Below, piece after piece: positions 6,001 to 7,118 of a stretch of DNA of 7,118 nucleotides. The translations under genes were made by a program, and so were the position numbers. Below the pieces are notes generated by a model. The model saw only the letters and a list, made by a program, of their open reading frames with translations. It did not search any database and was not told the origin of the DNA. The stretch lies in assembly GCA_030598425.1 (NCBI GenBank), contig JAUVPY010000122.1:1-7118 (forward strand). The letters run 5' to 3'. Each line of letters begins with the position of its first letter. The first letter of the stretch is position 1. The DNA is from Anaerolineae bacterium. Its GTDB lineage: Bacteria > Chloroflexota > Anaerolineae > 4572-78 > NAK82.

Positions 6001-7118
6001 GCGCAGTTCACCCCGCCTGATGACGCGCAAGTGGCGGCTCGATTCCAAAAGGCGTCGGATTTTTTTGAGAAGGCAACGGAGCTCGCTCCTCAAAACGTGG
6101 TCTACTACAATCTGCTGGCGCAGACCTACTACTTGTTGGGTCAGTACGAACAAGCGGAGAAGATGCTTGAGGCTTCGACGGCCTTGGACCCTGATTTCGA
6201 ACAGACCCCAATTCTGCTCGGCGATACATATGCCGCTATGAGCAAACCGGGGGAGGCAGCCAAGGCACACCGGTCTGCGATCTTGCTAGCGCCTGGGGGC
6301 TTTGCCGATCAGAATCTCGACCAGCGACTCAACTTCTACGTGTCGGCCTCACAACCACTGACTAGCTCAGACCAGACCGGATCAGGTCAGGCGGTCACGC
6401 CCATACAAATGATCATCTTGGCATTCGAGGAGGCACGATCTCTGTATCCTGGCGATCCTTTGATCCCCCGCACGCTGGGACGCATCTACACGCACATTGG
6501 TGATCATCAGAGGGCCATCGCCTCCTACGAACAGGCTATCCAGATGGGCGACACCAGCAACCAGACAACGCTGGCCGTGGCGGATCTGTACTTGACCCTG
6601 AAAGACTACGAGACAGCAGCGGGCGCTTACCAGCGCGCGCTCCAATTGGACCCCCAAAACGCACAAGCGCACGGCAACCTGGGCTATGTCTACGCCCAAC
6701 TGGGAAAGCTGGACGAAGCCATACAGGAAAATCTCCAGGTGTTGCAACTCAGCCCCGATGACTACATCACTCACCGCAACCTGGTGTTGCTGTATCGTGA
6801 CGCCGGTCGGCTGGACGAAGCGATACGGCAAGCAGAGCGCATGATTGAGGTGGCACCAGAAAACGAGTTGGCGACGGCCTATCTTTTGCTGGGCAGCCTC
6901 CACGAAGCCTCTGGAGATCCGGCGCAGGCGATTGAAGCCTACGAACAAGCAGCGACCCCTGGGCTTGGTTCACCCCAAGCGCTAAGCGCATTGGGCAACC
7001 TCTATCTTCAGCGGGAGCGACTTGAGGACGCCCTGGGTACCTTTGAGGCTCTGGCCCAACTTGCACCCGATGATTATGCTGTTCATCAACAACTGGCGAT
7101 GATCTATTGGCAACTGGA
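3097..7118 (+). CDS. O-antigen ligase/polymerase-like membrane protein with C-terminal TPR domain, 3' partial
   Basis: The frame runs without a stop from ATG 3097 to the window edge, giving at least 1340 residues; the C-terminus is missing. The first ~630 residues look like a Wzy_C/WaaL-type enzyme that moves a lipid-linked glycan onto an acceptor or another glycan chain outside the membrane. I count about 11 hydrophobic segments, then an extracytoplasmic loop (~383-487), then 5 more. Family-type residues are the FWGSYQRLQG motif (121-130), Arg258 in SQSRGP, Arg412/Arg414 and Trp418, GYGPESMF (449-456), His481-Asn482 and TGFLG (491-495). A hydrophilic loop (~632-700) carries an arginine-rich patch (666-674). 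Five further membrane segments (~701-866) lead to a TPR region from ~875. TPR units lie near 875-908, 1000-1033, 1034-1067, 1120-1152 and then nearly continuously from 1153 to the edge. Canonical ligases have about 400-600 residues and no TPRs. Ligase versus polymerase cannot be decided from sequence. Confidence 0.9.
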   Translation, partial: MQTKLSIFCEKLIEAGWLATLILVPVFFNIYSARSFEPDKLTLMRSIALVMALAWLIKLAETGIGTALSDSDSGMAGEASASGARQGIRKILNIPLFLPTALLVLVYIISTIFSISPSVAFWGSYQRLQGTYTALSYIVIFALMATHLRTRVQVDRLVTTIILTSLPVGLYGIVQHYGLDPLPWAGDVTRRVASNMGNSIFVASYLIMVIPLILARLLDSMAAILNEEEASWGHTVLAAVYIFILAVDVITVIFSQSRGPLLGLLAGLFFFVFLGLLALYRRRGTKEPITVADGLRSLLETLALLGLGGVLGAIWYRLAGPISVGQARLDLWALVAAGILLGVAVNFLVIAVRAALRRGWSRLWLNWALLAVVVAAFLVFLNLPESPFLSLRSLPRVGRLTQLFQPGAGSGRVRVLIWNGVLELIAPHEPLGIQNEFSDSLNIVRPLIGYGPESMFNSFARVYPPELAHIEKRGSSADRSHNESFDALAMTGFLGFIAYYFLMFSVFYYLLKAMGWIPNNRARHRLFVLWGIGGVAGIIVPRLITGDFVFSGLGLPAGMLFMMSVYLIWQALTAAGEPKAEIESDQLAGGCELLLLGIFAALVAHFIEVHFVFSIAATYVYFWAYAGVVAAQTRWAPWTSEAGGAVTVPEEAAKSPDASSVSHSTRKRRRRRRKPASGMRSEAAERTVTKPAGREDWETWLGVWGLVVTIALIALIFDFVSLQFNIARGSFSMLWMFAITWGLGLMIGLGQVAIREGSWQKPISWGRALLLYVITSLGYTFFYLMVHRWTLSRARNIRAVDPIQAVIKGANVYTGAFLLFYVFVGLLLLLIALMLAMPFFRRQPTWRAANWWLYPILILAVSAGILFKNVDVVRADMYLKQGEQYRGQRQYDNAIALHQRSIGFDPDEDFYYLMLALDHQLKGQDGHVPAEERAKAWADGEKIASQARVINPYNPDNTGNIGRYYLTWAQFTPPDDAQVAARFQKASDFFEKATELAPQNVVYYNLLAQTYYLLGQYEQAEKMLEASTALDPDFEQTPILLGDTYAAMSKPGEAAKAHRSAILLAPGGFADQNLDQRLNFYVSASQPLTSSDQTGSGQAVTPIQMIILAFEEARSLYPGDPLIPRTLGRIYTHIGDHQRAIASYEQAIQMGDTSNQTTLAVADLYLTLKDYETAAGAYQRALQLDPQNAQAHGNLGYVYAQLGKLDEAIQENLQVLQLSPDDYITHRNLVLLYRDAGRLDEAIRQAERMIEVAPENELATAYLLLGSLHEASGDPAQAIEAYEQAATPGLGSPQALSALGNLYLQRERLEDALGTFEALAQLAPDDYAVHQQLAMIYWQL

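Noticed and set aside
6382..6948. 188-codon minus-strand open frame opposite the TPR region
   Set aside because: The plus strand encodes regular TPR units through this whole stretch. The antisense frame reflects the repeated codon pattern of the TPRs.

Overview
The window is a piece of a cell-surface polysaccharide (exopolysaccharide, capsule or O-antigen type) locus. All four genes lie on the plus strand and are packed closely. The DNA is moderately GC-rich, with GTG/CTG/GCC-rich codon use and one TTG start. An O-antigen-ligase-type membrane protein fused to a long TPR tail, next to GT4 glycosyltransferase and SDR sugar-nucleotide genes, is an arrangement I associate with Chloroflexota (Anaerolineae-like) and some other environmental phyla. 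That assignment is an inference from architecture. No rRNA or other marker gene is present to confirm it.

Layout: (1) 1-984, the C-terminal ~327 residues of a GT4 glycosyltransferase, cut by the left window edge. (2) 1003-1932, a 309-aa SDR sugar-nucleotide epimerase of the WbpP/UDP-GlcNAc 4-epimerase type, 18 bp downstream and probably co-transcribed. (3) 1933-2066, a 134-bp AT-richer gap with a plausible sigma70-type promoter. (4) 2067-3041, a 324-aa second SDR enzyme with a TTG start, whose active-site motifs look more like the UDP-glucuronate decarboxylase (ArnA C-terminal/UXS) branch than like GalE. (5) 3047-3082, a 36-bp near-perfect palindrome filling most of the gap before the next gene. 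(6) 3097-7118, a single reading frame that stays open to the right edge (at least 1340 codons). It encodes an O-antigen ligase/polymerase-like protein with about 21 predicted membrane segments, an arginine-rich cytoplasmic loop, and nine complete plus one partial TPR units.

Together the genes suggest a simple pathway. The two SDR enzymes make or interconvert UDP-sugars, the GT4 enzyme adds a sugar to a growing lipid-linked glycan on the cytoplasmic side, and the large membrane protein polymerises the finished glycan or ligates it to an acceptor outside the membrane. Predicted topology places both the catalytic loop and the TPR tail outside the cytoplasm. The tail may therefore be a scaffold for acceptor or partner proteins. 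I see no mobile elements, CRISPR arrays, tRNAs or rRNAs. The minus-strand open frames are shadows of the plus-strand genes.
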